NCBI GenBank assembly: GCA_020055645.1
Contig: CM034547.1
Coordinates: forward strand, 17,082,513-17,146,512
From: Tomocerus qinae
Lineage: Eukaryota > Arthropoda > Collembola > Entomobryomorpha > Tomoceridae
Reading direction: 5' to 3'
DNA length: 64,000 nt
The notes under the pieces were generated by a model. That model did no database searches. It was not told the DNA's origin and worked only from the letters and a program-made list of their open reading frames with translations. A program made the translations under genes and the position numbers. Positions 29,131 through 45,100 of this stretch are shown here, piece after piece; the stretch's first letter is position 1; each line of letters opens with the position of its first letter.

Positions 29131-29515
29131 GAACTGACACTGCGCCAAACTGTTTACTAACATTTGAATAGAAATGACATAGCCGCCTCACATTTCGTAA
29201 AGAGACCGCTACATAAAAATGTGACTAACCCGCGCATGGATTGCATTGCAAGTGCAACTTGACTACTACTACTGTACTGAGTGACTGTAATGTGTGTGTG
29301 AGTCATACTCCTACTCAAACTCATAATAATATTATTATAGTTTCATTCAACTGTATAATATGCTAAACCATATATAATAATATAACATTAATATAACACT
29401 TATTATTCCTATTTTTACATGTAGCAGCATATATACAATTTACCATAGCCAATCCAAAATAGGCAGCTTATTGCGCTAAATGCCTGTCGTTGCGTTGTAG
29501 CCTCTGTTTGGTGAC

Positions 29516-29701
29516 CAGTCGATTTACGGGTTAAAATGGCCAGTTTAAATGGCCAGCCGGCTGGTTAAAATATTTGTTAGCCAGTGGCCAGTGGTTAAAA
29601 TGCCAATTAATCTACATGAAATCAGTAAAACATCATTGATTTGGCGGGAAAATAACTATTTTTAGTCATTTTAGCCACCAGCTAACTAAAGTGGAAAGCA
29701 T
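29516..29701. mobile_element. Decayed hAT-like MITE, relative of the copy at 30.8 kb
   Basis: This segment shares several blocks with the better-preserved element at 30,797-31,054: GGCCAGCCGGCTGGTTAAAA, TTGTTAGCCAGTGG, CTTGA/ATTGA-like bases followed by TTGGCGGGAAA, and a terminal AGCTAACTAAAGTGGAA that resembles the other copy's AGCCGGCTAAAATGGAA. It is shorter and no clear target duplication remains, so its ends are approximate. Confidence 0.55.
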
Positions 29702-29978
29702 ACCTATTGCCAACAAGCCAAGCTAAACAATGGGTTTTTGAAGAATTCCTGGTAGAATGCTATTAGAAAGTCCCGTTTTACACAACTTTCAGAACGAAGA
29801 TGTATGAAAGGGCCAAGAAAATCAAATGCTTGGTTCGGGAGGAATTTTACTGAACGTAACGTCAGTATTTCAAAAATTGCAAATTTCGATGAAGGTTGAC
29901 CCAAATTTTTATGCATGGAATATCCGACCGAGCACAACAATAATAGTGTAAAAGTTAGTTTCTAGGTAATAATGCCTA

Positions 29979-30231
29979 GTTTATAGTTCAGGTTTCACGA
30001 AGTTATCGTAAAGTTACCGTGAAAATTTTCACTTTCAAAATTTACAATTTGGATTTTACGATGTTATTTTGACGTAAAAATGAAGTTCTTCACTTTCCGA
30101 GTTATTGAAATATTTCAATGATCCAAGAGTGACGATTTTCACCTTCATTTAACGCTTTAATTCTAACTCTTGATTTGATGCATCTCGGCATTATCCTCCC
30201 ATGATAACTTCGTGGAACCTGGACTATAAAC
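29979..30231. mobile_element. MITE with about 33-bp terminal inverted repeats and TA flanks
   Basis: The left end reads GTTTATAGTTCAGGTTTCAC and continues GAAGTTATC. The reverse complement of the right end reads GTTTATAGTCCAGGTTCCAC and continues GAAGTTATC. Both ends are flanked by TA, as expected for Tc1/mariner-type insertion. The 253-bp interior has no coding potential, so this is a non-autonomous copy. Confidence 0.7.
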
Positions 30232-30796
30232 TAAGCGTAAGAGGCAAGTTTATGATTTACTACAAGAGAGTACTCACTGACTATAACATTATTAGCAACA
30301 ATGCCATTACTTTAGTTCAAAATAGATTTGCACTGTCATCAATGTCATTTTAACGTTCTAGTCACAATGCTCACCGCGGTTCATTTGGTTGTTAAAAATC
30401 ATCGAGTATTTTACATTGACTTAAATGTAAAATAGTCAATGCAATGGACAAGGCTAGGCTAGCATGGGGGTTTCGGTTACGATTACGATGTGTAATGCAA
30501 TTTTCAGGGGTAAATTTTGGACATTATATTATTATTTACTTCGTTAGGAACCAACCATGGAGCTCAATTTTAAGTAATTTTCACTTTCTCACAATTGTAA
30601 ATCAATCGGTGTAAATAGTTTGACCGCTTGGAGCGTTCGCCGGTCACGGGATTTATCATGATTTAATCTAATTTTACTAGATTTCCCACCCACGGCCGCT
30701 TGCGAGGTTAGAGCGTCGAGAACGGCCTGTCAAAAGTTGACGTATATTCAAAATTGTCAGACTGGTCAATCGGTCAATCTCAGTTGTGTGCTTATG

Positions 30797-31054
30797 CAGT
30801 GTTCGATGACCAGCCGGCTGGTTGGTTAAAATGGCTGGCTAAAATGGCCAGCTGGCTGGTTGAAATTCTTGTTAGCCAGTGGCTAAAATGGTCAAAATAG
30901 TCAAATGGGAGTATGTGAAATGAGAAAATCATCCTTGACTTGGCGGGAAATTTAAAAAATCATGATTTTTGGGCATTTTGGCCACTAGCCATTTCAGCCA
31001 CTTTAGCCGGCTGGCTGGTCAAAATCATTTTTAGCCGGCTAAAATGGAACACTG
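30797..31054. mobile_element. hAT-type MITE with 8-bp target-site duplication
   Basis: The element is 258 bp. It begins CAGTGTTCGATGACC and ends GGTTAAA-like repeats closing with ATGGAACACTG, so the two termini share CAGTGTTC. It is flanked on both sides by TGCTTATG (30,789-30,796 and 31,055-31,062), an exact 8-bp duplication. An 8-bp duplication together with CAGTG ends is the signature of hAT insertions. The interior is built of short GCC(A/G)GC(C/T)GGCT motifs and encodes nothing. It lies between Mcr and NEDD8. Confidence 0.85.
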
Positions 31055-31421
31055 TGCTTATGGGATAGGGCTCGGCTATCCACTGGCCCGTTAGCATGGT
31101 TGTAGTGTCGAGATAGGAACTTGTGAAAATAAATTTCATTTTCAATTTCAAAGCTTTATTGTCATACTTAGTTCAGCTAGCAATCAAGCTGGTCTCCCAC
31201 CAAGGACACCAAAAGTGGTTTTATTCAGGGCGAAACTAGTTTTGTCCTGGGTAAAAAGTGGACAAAACTAATGTTCATCCAAGAAAATTAGGCAGTCCAA
31301 AATCTGAAAGGTCATTTGGAATATTTAAATGTCACCATGGTTATTTGTATTTCTGCCTCCAGTGAAATAAAATTTACCAGTGAACCAAGAAGCTTGGGCG
31401 GTTAATAAGGAGAACCAAGTA

Positions 31422-31581
31422 AAGTCCAAACTATACTTCCCGTTTCATCGTCACGTTCACGTTTGGTGACGTCAAAATGACGTCATATCACATTTAAAAA
31501 TTTTTTTAAATCACTGTAGTGACGTCATTTTGACGTCACCAAACGTGAACGTGACGATGAAACGGGAAGTAGTTTGGGCTT
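31422..31581. mobile_element. 160-bp hairpin MITE with four TGACGTCA sites
   Basis: The two halves are near-perfect reverse complements over about 65 bp each (left arm starts AAGTCCAAACTA, right arm reversed starts AAGCCCAAACTA; both continue CTTCCCGTTTCATCGTCACG). They are separated by an AT-rich loop of about 35 bp. AAGTA flanks both ends (31,417-31,421 and 31,582-31,586), a likely 5-bp target duplication. The arms contain TGACGTCA, the cAMP-response-element/ATF consensus, at 31,467, 31,478, 31,520 and 31,531. The element ends 383 bp before the NEDD8 start codon. Confidence 0.8.
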
Positions 31582-31586
31582 AAGTA

Positions 31587-31964
31587 TTTCAAAACCGTTA
31601 ACATGTTAAATGCCACACAGGACACTAAATTATCTTGGATGATGAACGCTTTAATTGGCAATGGCATTGGTGGACTCAGAAAATAGCACATTATGTTGAG
31701 CTACGAAAGATCAGGACTGGCGATGCCAGCGCGACTGAATGAAGAGTTGCTGAACTGATTAACATTAGTCGGGCGGTTCACTTCAAAAATACCGAATTAC
31801 TTCTATTTTACACTCTCCTATATCTACGATTTTTGCTGAATAATATGCGATACTGCGATACTGTCATTTGATTTGAGTATTTGAGTGAGTGGACAATTTT
31901 CTGATTCGAAAAATCCAGTCCGAATTTGAAAGAAGAGATCTAAAATTTATTAAGTCGACTTAAA
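31587..31964 (+). promoter_or_regulatory. NEDD8 proximal upstream region and 5' UTR
   Basis: Unique sequence between the hairpin MITE and the NEDD8 ATG. It must contain the 5' UTR and probably the core promoter. No TATA box at a convincing distance or other core element could be fixed. The bases before the ATG (CTTAAAATG) have A at -3, a favourable start context. Confidence 0.4.
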
Positions 31965-35619
<3,655 letters not shown>

Positions 35620-36147
35620 AATTATTGGTCACCTACACATTAAAAGTACCTCTAATCATTGTATCCACTCTTTAATATGGAATGTGTAATAGTGTAATCA
35701 TTGGAAACTCATCTCAAATGTTTTATGTTGCTTCATGCTTACTATGCGACTATGATGTTTACAAAAATAGCTATGTATATACGTCACTAATTTTTTACAT
35801 TCAACCTTTATTCCATTGTCTGTAATCAGTATGATAAGAAAATTTTGAGTGAAATAAATATGTACGGTTAGTGCATAAGTAAATAAATTAATAATTATCC
35901 AACTAATATTTGATTGAACAACTAGCAACATGCTGGAAAGATTTACATTTTAGCACACAGGGACAGGACACTGACACCTTTATTTAGTTATAATACAATC
36001 CTCATCATACAGTGACATTATAAACATCCGATAAAGAACCAACTTTTGAGAGTCACACATAATGAGATAAAGGCCTTCGTAAAGTAATTTATCATTTATC
36101 CGATTTAAAACTCAATGGATATTGATGTTCTAGTTTAAGAACAACGT
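35620..36147. terminator. Convergent 3' ends of NEDD8 and OLA1
   Basis: The 528 bp between the NEDD8 stop and the OLA1 stop hold poly(A) signals for both genes. On the plus strand AATAAA occurs at 35,853-35,858 and 35,882-35,887 for NEDD8. On the minus strand AATAAA (TTTATT on the plus strand) occurs at 35,979-35,984 for OLA1. The implied 3' ends are so close that the transcripts may nearly touch or overlap. Confidence 0.6.
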
Positions 36148-39100
36148 TTACTTCTTTTTTGCTGCCCCTGTCAAACCGGCACCAGCATTGAATTTGAAGA
36201 ATATTATGTCTCCATCGTCAACGACATAGTTTCTCCCCTGCTGTCTATATTTTCCAGCAGCCTGTAAACATTCAATAAGATTGTGTTATTTCTAAAGCAT
36301 AAATCAAAATTATTTAATTTACAATAACGTTTTAAAACTATTTAGTGACCACAATTTATTGTAATTTATAACAAGTGTATGTGATGTACTCAATAACTAC
36401 AAAGGAATAATCGTCAATATAGCGTTGAATTTCAAACAAAATCAAATATTATGTTCTACTACTTCTACTTACTACTTTATCAACTAAGTCATATCACATA
36501 TACATATACCGAATTTAAATGCGAAAGACTTTATTCTAAGCATAATATTACATTTATATAAGACTATGACTATCTATTTCACGTAAACATACAAAATTAG
36601 CAATCGTATCTCTCGGATATCTCTTTTTTCGAGGGTCAATGTTAAGTTAAGCTACCTAAAAACATTAATGCCTAAGTATACTGCACACAAAGTATGTACT
36701 ATATTATATCATTAAATGTCAGATAACTGAATATCCACTTCAATGAAAATTGTAAAATTATGTTAAAACATTAAAATAATTCCTATTAAAATTAGACGGA
36801 AAAATTAATTTGAAATTAAATAATATAAGTTCGTTTGCATTCGTCTTAATTGTACTCACTTTACAAGCAGCTTCCGTTCCTTCCTCTTTGAAATCTTCGA
36901 ATTTCATTACTTCAGCCATAATAAAGCCTTTCTCAAAGTCCGTATGGATACGACCAGCAGCTTGTGGAGCTTTGGTTGCCTTCTGTAAATACAAATGACA
37001 GAAATAAAGAGTTACATACTCGTTCAACACTTTCATGAGGTTTCAACACCTTTACAATGGTTACATTCAATTTGATTAGTATTCTCAGTTACCATTTAAT
37101 TAGTTAATTCAAAGAGCAAAAAGTGCTACATTTCTTTTTAACATTTTTGGATTCAATATAAAATAGTCTTTATTTCAATAATTTTATGTGAACTGTTGGG
37201 TTGATGTTGGTTGTGATACATGCTCAGTACGCTGTATTAATTAAGTATGATTAAGTACTGGAACTGACTCATTATTCGTTTGTTTTCTCCATTAATAAAT
37301 GAGTAAGTTGAGTATATCTGTCAGTTTAGTAGATCTAGATCTGATTATACGACATAACGATCGACACAATGACCAATTTTCTTGGTAGATTTAAATGTTA
37401 TAGAAATTGTTAGGTTAGGTACTATAAATACATTTATGCGCCATTTATAGCAAAGCAAACCTTAATTGTAAGGTCAGTTGGCAACAAAAATTTTTATATG
37501 CAGATAATATAAAGTATAAAATGAGTGATACATAGTTAGTAGTACTACTGGATTCGAGAATAGAATGCAATTTTGCGTCTTGTGGCCCAGCTAAAGCTTA
37601 CTGCCTCTCTATCAACAATGCTATATAAATATAACGAGCAAGGTAATAATACTAATACCATAATACTATAATATCATGTTATGCTTATCCTCAGGATGCT
37701 AACAGGAAAAGGAAAATCATAATACATTGGTCAAGACAAAAAATTACAATACTGGGGATTTGGAGATAATCACAGCTTAATAAAAACGATACATAAGTAC
37801 CTACATTCAAAACATTAAGATTTTACTAACCAATCATTACATATATGCATCAATTAGATTGATTATTGTAAGTTGTAGTTGTAATCCTTGTGGAGAATGA
37901 AACTTAACAATTCTATACCGATGTCTTGCATCCGTATCAAATGAATGTTCAACCAATTATTGCCAATTAATACATACAGGTAAAATTCTATATTTCAATT
38001 CTAGCTATTAAATAATAGCACAGTAGAGTACCCATTACAAACTTGTACACAACTGAATGCCAGTGTGTCAGCAGACGCACCAGACAACGCTAAAGTGCGA
38101 TTACGTATTTAATTTACCTGAGTATTTTCAACTGAATGGGTAACAGCTATTTTTCTACCTTTTACGCATTCACGTATGTATTGTATTGAAGTATACCATA
38201 TATAATAAATTCCTTCGTTGAAAGACAATACTACCTACAAAAAATTTGGACGAGACTCAATGCAAGATGATTCTCAAAACTTTGGCTGACCCCTTGTGCC
38301 CTAACCAATTGAAATAATTCTGGCGCCTCACTTCTGCTATTATACATATGTGGATATATCTGGGGAATGGAAGGAAAGAAAGAAATTAGAGCAATTTTTC
38401 AATTGAAAAAAATGTACTTTCTCAACCACCCTCCCTAAAGCAAATTATACAATATTAGCTTCAATAAGTTCTTGGGCACAGTCTGGACCGGACTTCGACT
38501 CATCGACAGTTAGACAGTACTTGTCTATCATGAACTTACTGAACTTACTATATCCAATAATGCAACCTAGGGACGAGTAGGATAACAATGCTACAACACA
38601 ACCGCAGCAATCGTACAAGGAATCAGTTGTCTAGGTCCTGTGTTGCCTAAAAGGCTTCAGGCTCCAAGAGAGTACTTCAAATCATTCTCTAATTTTTTTG
38701 TCAGTATATTTGTTATTTGCTGCATTAACGACGATACATAGATCGTAGTATTAGATTTCTAGGAAAGCAAGAGATATTTTGAACATCAAATTTTTATTTT
38801 AACCTGTATAGTCCACGCTTTGACCTCGTCAGGACCTGCCGTAAAAAAGTACTGCAGTTGAAGGGCCTTATAACCTTGCACGATTATTTTGTCCAGAGCA
38901 CTGAAAAATTAAAGCATATTATTAGCATATTAAACTTTAATTTGCAACTCTAAACATCATTTATTAGTGTCATACATGAATAAATGCACAATCCAATCAT
39001 AATATAGCTCCTTCCTAGCCATCCATATTACATTGCATTTAATGCTATATTGTGTTAATAGTCCTTGATACATTCTCAATCGCAATACTCTTCGAAATCG

Positions 39101-42100
39101 TTACACATACGGTTCGGTTACATGATACATACATGTTGCTATTTTGCTATCACCGATAGACAAAGAATAGCAATGTATAGAATATGCAATATTACCAGAG
39201 TTCATATAATTGTAATATGGCTATCACCTACTCTTAATTTGCCCCATGACCTGCTCGCTAAACATTGCAAAGAAATGGTATTCTGTGTACGACGTAGCAT
39301 TGGTATAGAATCTGTGTTTTTTTGTGGTCGGCAAAATTTTCAAAATTTGAAGTATGGTTTGGAGGACTTGTTAACAAAAAGTTGTTAACTTCAGGCTGAA
39401 CCGACCGACTGTTCAACAATTCGTAATAAAATTATGCCTATAGCTATAGCCCTTAGCTATAGAACAATTACCAGCAGTTAAATTTACATAATATCAAAAG
39501 AAACATGGAGAAAACATTCACATCATTTCTATTAAATTAAGAAACCGTAAAAAACCATGCATTGTTACGTTTCTCAGTACACTGCAAAATGCTCCTTAAT
39601 TTATAATTATACAATTCATGAAAGACATAAAAATTTCGGTAAGTATTCAACAGTTAGAAGAAGATGTGGGTATTTTATAGTTGTTCAGTATACGTACTAC
39701 AATATGTACTGTCTGCATTACAACATATACCCACGACAAAGAAGTATGAGAGACTAAAAGTTTAGGGCCTGAAGAACCGCAGTTGATGATAGAATGCAGA
39801 TTAAGAAAGAACTAGTATTCAGCTATTAAATCCTTCTAGAGCATCTCCAATCAAATCACTTAAAAATCATTTATTGTTCCACTCTATCATTATACAATGT
39901 AGCTCATTAAATTCGAAGCAGGAATACCACATATAAACTTATGTGCAACTACTTGGAATGTAAAATAGTTGTGTAATAAAAGAACTAGTCAAGTAGCAAG
40001 CAAGAAGAGAGGAGAACGACTACCAGCCAAGCCACCAGCCCTTAAAATATTCTGCATCCCATGAAAGGTAGACAATAATGACAAGAGAACTCTTAAGAGA
40101 AGCTACAGGCAGTGTTACTAATGGACTCAAATCTGGTTAAAGAATTTGAAATGAAAATAAGGATGGAGAGCAGGATCAAGATTGCGGATCTGATCAAAGT
40201 GAAAAACTAGATGGGAATGGAGTTGCCAACCTTATGGGCAGCCTTCTCTCCGCACTCTGTGAAGAATGTGAATATCGCGACATACCACAATTAAAAGAGA
40301 AGCCATTAATCCCAGCCCAGTCCATCCTTTTAGATAGGATAAGAACTGGGCACTTTCCCAGATTGAAGTGATTGAGACAAAATTACAAGTCATCAATGAT
40401 TCTAATATCAAGCTGGGGTTTTCTGAAGTGACTTAATGTCTATAATTTTGCAGAGTAGAGAGTTTCAGTTTGAGTTTCTTTGCCTCGTTCATGTAGCTAA
40501 CATATTGAGTCTTCAATCTTCCAATCTGTTCAGTACACTTCCACTACATATTGAGGGAAGTGCCAATGCCACAAGAGATGTAGTTAAACACAGTAGTATA
40601 TAGCTTAAAGCTCACATCAACATAACAACAAAACAGAGCGGAGGGGAGGAGAGAGGAACAAAAACAGAATTTTTATTTGTATCTTCATATTCAAGTTACA
40701 AAATAAGGGAGACATAATGAACGTAATAGAACTACGGATTCTGAATTCGAGATGGTTGGGTGGCACAAGTAAGCAAGCAATCCAACAGTGCATAATAATA
40801 TTTCCCAAAATGAGTTAATATACGAACACATTTAGGTACTTATACCAGCCACCAAGTGCAAGTATGACTACAACTTCTCTACTACCGTTGAGTGGTACTG
40901 GTCGAATAATATTATTAGTATTAAAGAAAAGGACCAAGAAACAGAGGGAGAAACTAGAGAGCAGAAGGCAAAAGTAACTAACTGAGCATATTATAGAAAT
41001 AGGCAGGAGGCTCGTAAACCTTATCTTCTACCAACTCCAGACATGAATGCCATATAATGACATGAAAAACACAAAAGTTGGTAAAGGAGAACAGCAACAA
41101 CCACTTCCAAAAAAATATAATCACACACGAGAGAAAATAATGCGACTCCAAATTATATGTTAGTGATACCTTGCCAATGTTTGTATGAATGTATGTGCCT
41201 GGTTGCCGGCCTGTAATGGCCCTTTGTTACCAAATCTCAAGTCTACTCACAACATCACATCATTTCTCCATTCTGATTCCCTTTTCAACTCACTAAAGCT
41301 GCACACAATAAGTTATTTGTATGTAAGTGGGTAACTCTTCTCAATCTTGTCCAAGTCGACAAAAACTTGCCATTGACTCGCCTGGCCATGTCATGCAAAT
41401 CTCAGTTACTATAATATTATAACATAGCTACCCGTTGATAGCTTTATGTTTATAACGAATGAATAAATCTACGCAACAAACTAAAATTCTTACCACTCAC
41501 TCACCATTTAAGGGCATATCTATGCGAGCAATTTTATTTTAGATTCGATTCAAATGCACGTTTGACTACGTAGTAGTAGCACAAACGTCAAATCAACATA
41601 ATACAACTTAGCTAGGAAATACTTGTCACCAACAATATCACTCTATCTGACCCATTGCATTTGTCTAGAGTATAGCTAGGTTAACCAATTGCAATAATCC
41701 AATAATCATATCACAATCACAATTCTTTAACTCACGACAAGCACGAATTCTACAATCCTCTATGTTATAATTACACATGGGGATGAAAAAGACCACCCTA
41801 ACCTCTTAACTCAAAGCCAGAATCACCGTAAAACAAATTCTCAACACATACACAAAGGTAATTCTGACACGACTCGTTTTTTATCAACAGGAACTTTTAA
41901 GAACCCATTCTTTCTGACCAATTTAATTGGATTTTTGTTCCACTTTTGTCCTTGTACACAACATAGAATGTAATGCAGCTCTTGTTATGATACGATTTAT
42001 TTTATTTGAATCTTTATCAAAACCTTCATTTTAAACACCACTCTTCAACTACTTTTTCACTATGAATACCATGTTTGTTGTTTTCCGTATAACGTCGCAT

Positions 42101-45100
42101 CACAAAGAATGTCATTGCAATTTAAGTCTAATATTATTTGCACGTTCGCTTCAATTTACAGCAATAATAAAGTACATAGTATATATGGAATATGAAATAC
42201 TAAATAGCCCCAGCCATCAATAAAATGCTTAATACGAGTAAGAAAAATGTTTTGGTACCTGGTCGTTCCTTGTTCCTTTAAATACGCAGCTTTTTCATCA
42301 TCCGGCATGTCCACCAGCTTGAATTCCATAGACCCTGAGAAAGGAATCAACATAGCACCTGGGTCGTTCTTGTCTATCCATTCTTTGATCTTGATTAACC
42401 TAGAAAAATCATTATGCAAACACAAATCAAAGTATTTTATATTGTGGATTATATAACCTCAAGTTTTAAAGAAATAAATAATTGGAATATTCTACATTGG
42501 ATTTAGATTCTCTGTTCTTATTTATATAAAAAATACTTCAATTTAAGAGTTTAACGAAAGAATCTTCTGCTTTATAGAGTTTCTAATGTTTCTATTCTAC
42601 TCCACATTCCACATATTTAAGGAGTAAGTAATATATGTAGGTAATCCCAGTAATCCGTACGGAATAATGTAAACAGCAACTACAAAAATGGGTTATTTGT
42701 GTAATGTGTTGTGTGACTGATTACTACACTTATGGCTGTTGTATTAACTCTACCATAAACAAACCGACAAACTCAAACAAACGCCAGCTAAACTAAAGTC
42801 GATACATGTATATTGAAATATAGGTGAAACATAAGTAATGGATTTTCAAGAGACAACTCTGTAGAGTAGTAATGGTATACTAATACTTACTCAGAATACA
42901 CACTTAGTAAATCACACTAATTATGTGGGATAGCTAGGCACGTTCGGAAAGTAAAAAGTAAAACCGTCTGAGACTTGTGTTCTATTCACAGTAGAAGTAA
43001 ATCGCGGTCTAAGGAAAAGAACTACCCATCTATCTTAACGAAAACGACTGACATACCATTTATTCTTCTTCCTAATGTAATCCTTTTCAGACAGGTTGAC
43101 CAAATAAATAATGGGCTTTGCTGTGATGAATAAGTGCTTATTTAAAACTTCGATCTGCAACAAAAATAAAACTTTCATGAACGATACTTAGGCTAATATA
43201 GACAATTTACAATAACTTATTACATTAATTAGAGGTATACAGTAATTAAACATGTCAAACTATACACGCTTCTTTATCAACATATTGAACTTTATTTAGA
43301 TCATTATTTAATAATATTATATCCTTGTAAACGTATGTAAGCAAATTAGGATCCATCACCAACTTTCAAAAAGACAACAACTTTGTGAACCCTTTAAAAG
43401 GTATTTTGGTATAGAATAGTAATACTTAACCTAACACCTAACCTAGAGGCCTTTACAGCGTTATGCGTTAGTAGGAGATAAAAATTTCCTAACAGCAAAA
43501 AACAAAAAACTATTTATATATAACTTTCTTCTCTATTTATCAATCTATTAAAGCGATAAAGAATCAAAATAATTTCATCTCATCTTAACTTGCACCCTGA
43601 TTCCTGATATAAAAGGGTTTACTATGTGTACATCTGAATCTATGTGTAACACAATGTAACAGGTTTTAATTTTAGTAATTATGCTTAACTTAACGAGGTA
43701 GGAGTGAGTAAAATACTTTGCCCAATAACAATTAACAAACCTACTTATTTATGACGTACGTATCACTAAAAACCTTATCCAATGTTATTATTTACTAACA
43801 GTATAACGCTGTAGGTACATGATAATACAATACAATGAACAATTCGTCTAGAAATCTATAATGGATGAGTGTCAGACCATGCAATCACACAAAAGTGTGT
43901 ATCCATTTATTAATTAATAAGTTTTTACAACTAAGCAAATTCACATACATATTATGCTATTATTACAACTTCGTAACTGCTAATAACACAAATTAATGAT
44001 GTGTACCAGACCTACCCTCCTATCACAGTCACACAAAAATATACGCTGTGAAACATAAAAACGTACACTAAAGTAACGTAATAACAATAACTAAGCACAA
44101 CGGCTGTTAATAGTAGGCTATTCCACAAGTAGGAGGGTAGAAGTCCAGTCTACGAAACCTACGATTTCATTCCTTCAAACGAATCGGGATATTACCTAAC
44201 CAATGCAAATACATTAGTAGGATACTACTAAGATTTGCAAACCTTCCACGGAACACTGAAATTCAGTTGCAATTTTTTTAAAACGCACACCAATAAATAT
44301 ACTCTAAAATACTCCTAAACATAAATGCAATACAATAAAAGACACAGCACAGTACAGTATAAGATGAACGTTAAAATCCTAAGCTAAAGAAAGTAAAGAT
44401 ATTTTAAATAAATGTCATAACAGTGGTAGAACAAGAGGATAACCATGTACAAGTTGTACAAGAGCATAAAGTGCCAGTAAATCTTACCTCAACAGCATTC
44501 CAATCGTGCATCCGAATTTGTTTCTTTTCTTCCACTAGTAACGTCCGCACTTTAACCAGAGCGTCCTAAAATATCATACAAAGAACCCTATTTTATTACC
44601 ATTAACATATTAACAGCAATAGGAGGGAATAAAGTACAGATTGTTTGTACTTTATCATAAGAGGGAATGAAGTTTTTGTCGACTTAATACAATAGTTCAA
44701 CAATTAACTTCCTGCGTCTGCTGGGATTGGTGTTGAAAGCGTTTGTACGGTTCAACGATACACACACACACATTAACTTTAACTATACTTAACACTAATG
44801 GCAGAATATTAGATTCAGTTAACTTATATAAAACAAGTATCTACTAGACGTCTAGAACCATTATCGGATTATGGGATTATGTTCTACTAATAAAAGTTTG
44901 GAGTTTAGACATTGACATTAGCTATCTAATCCATTAGGTAAAATGCATTTTCCATTTCAATTGTTAGAATCTTTAACACAATTACCAACATGTATATTCA
45001 TGGAAACTCTAAAAAATATTTTGAGATGTTACTGTAATGGTCAATGGTAATGAAAATGAATCTGAATCTCCGGTTTATATGACATGTAAACTCTGAATTT

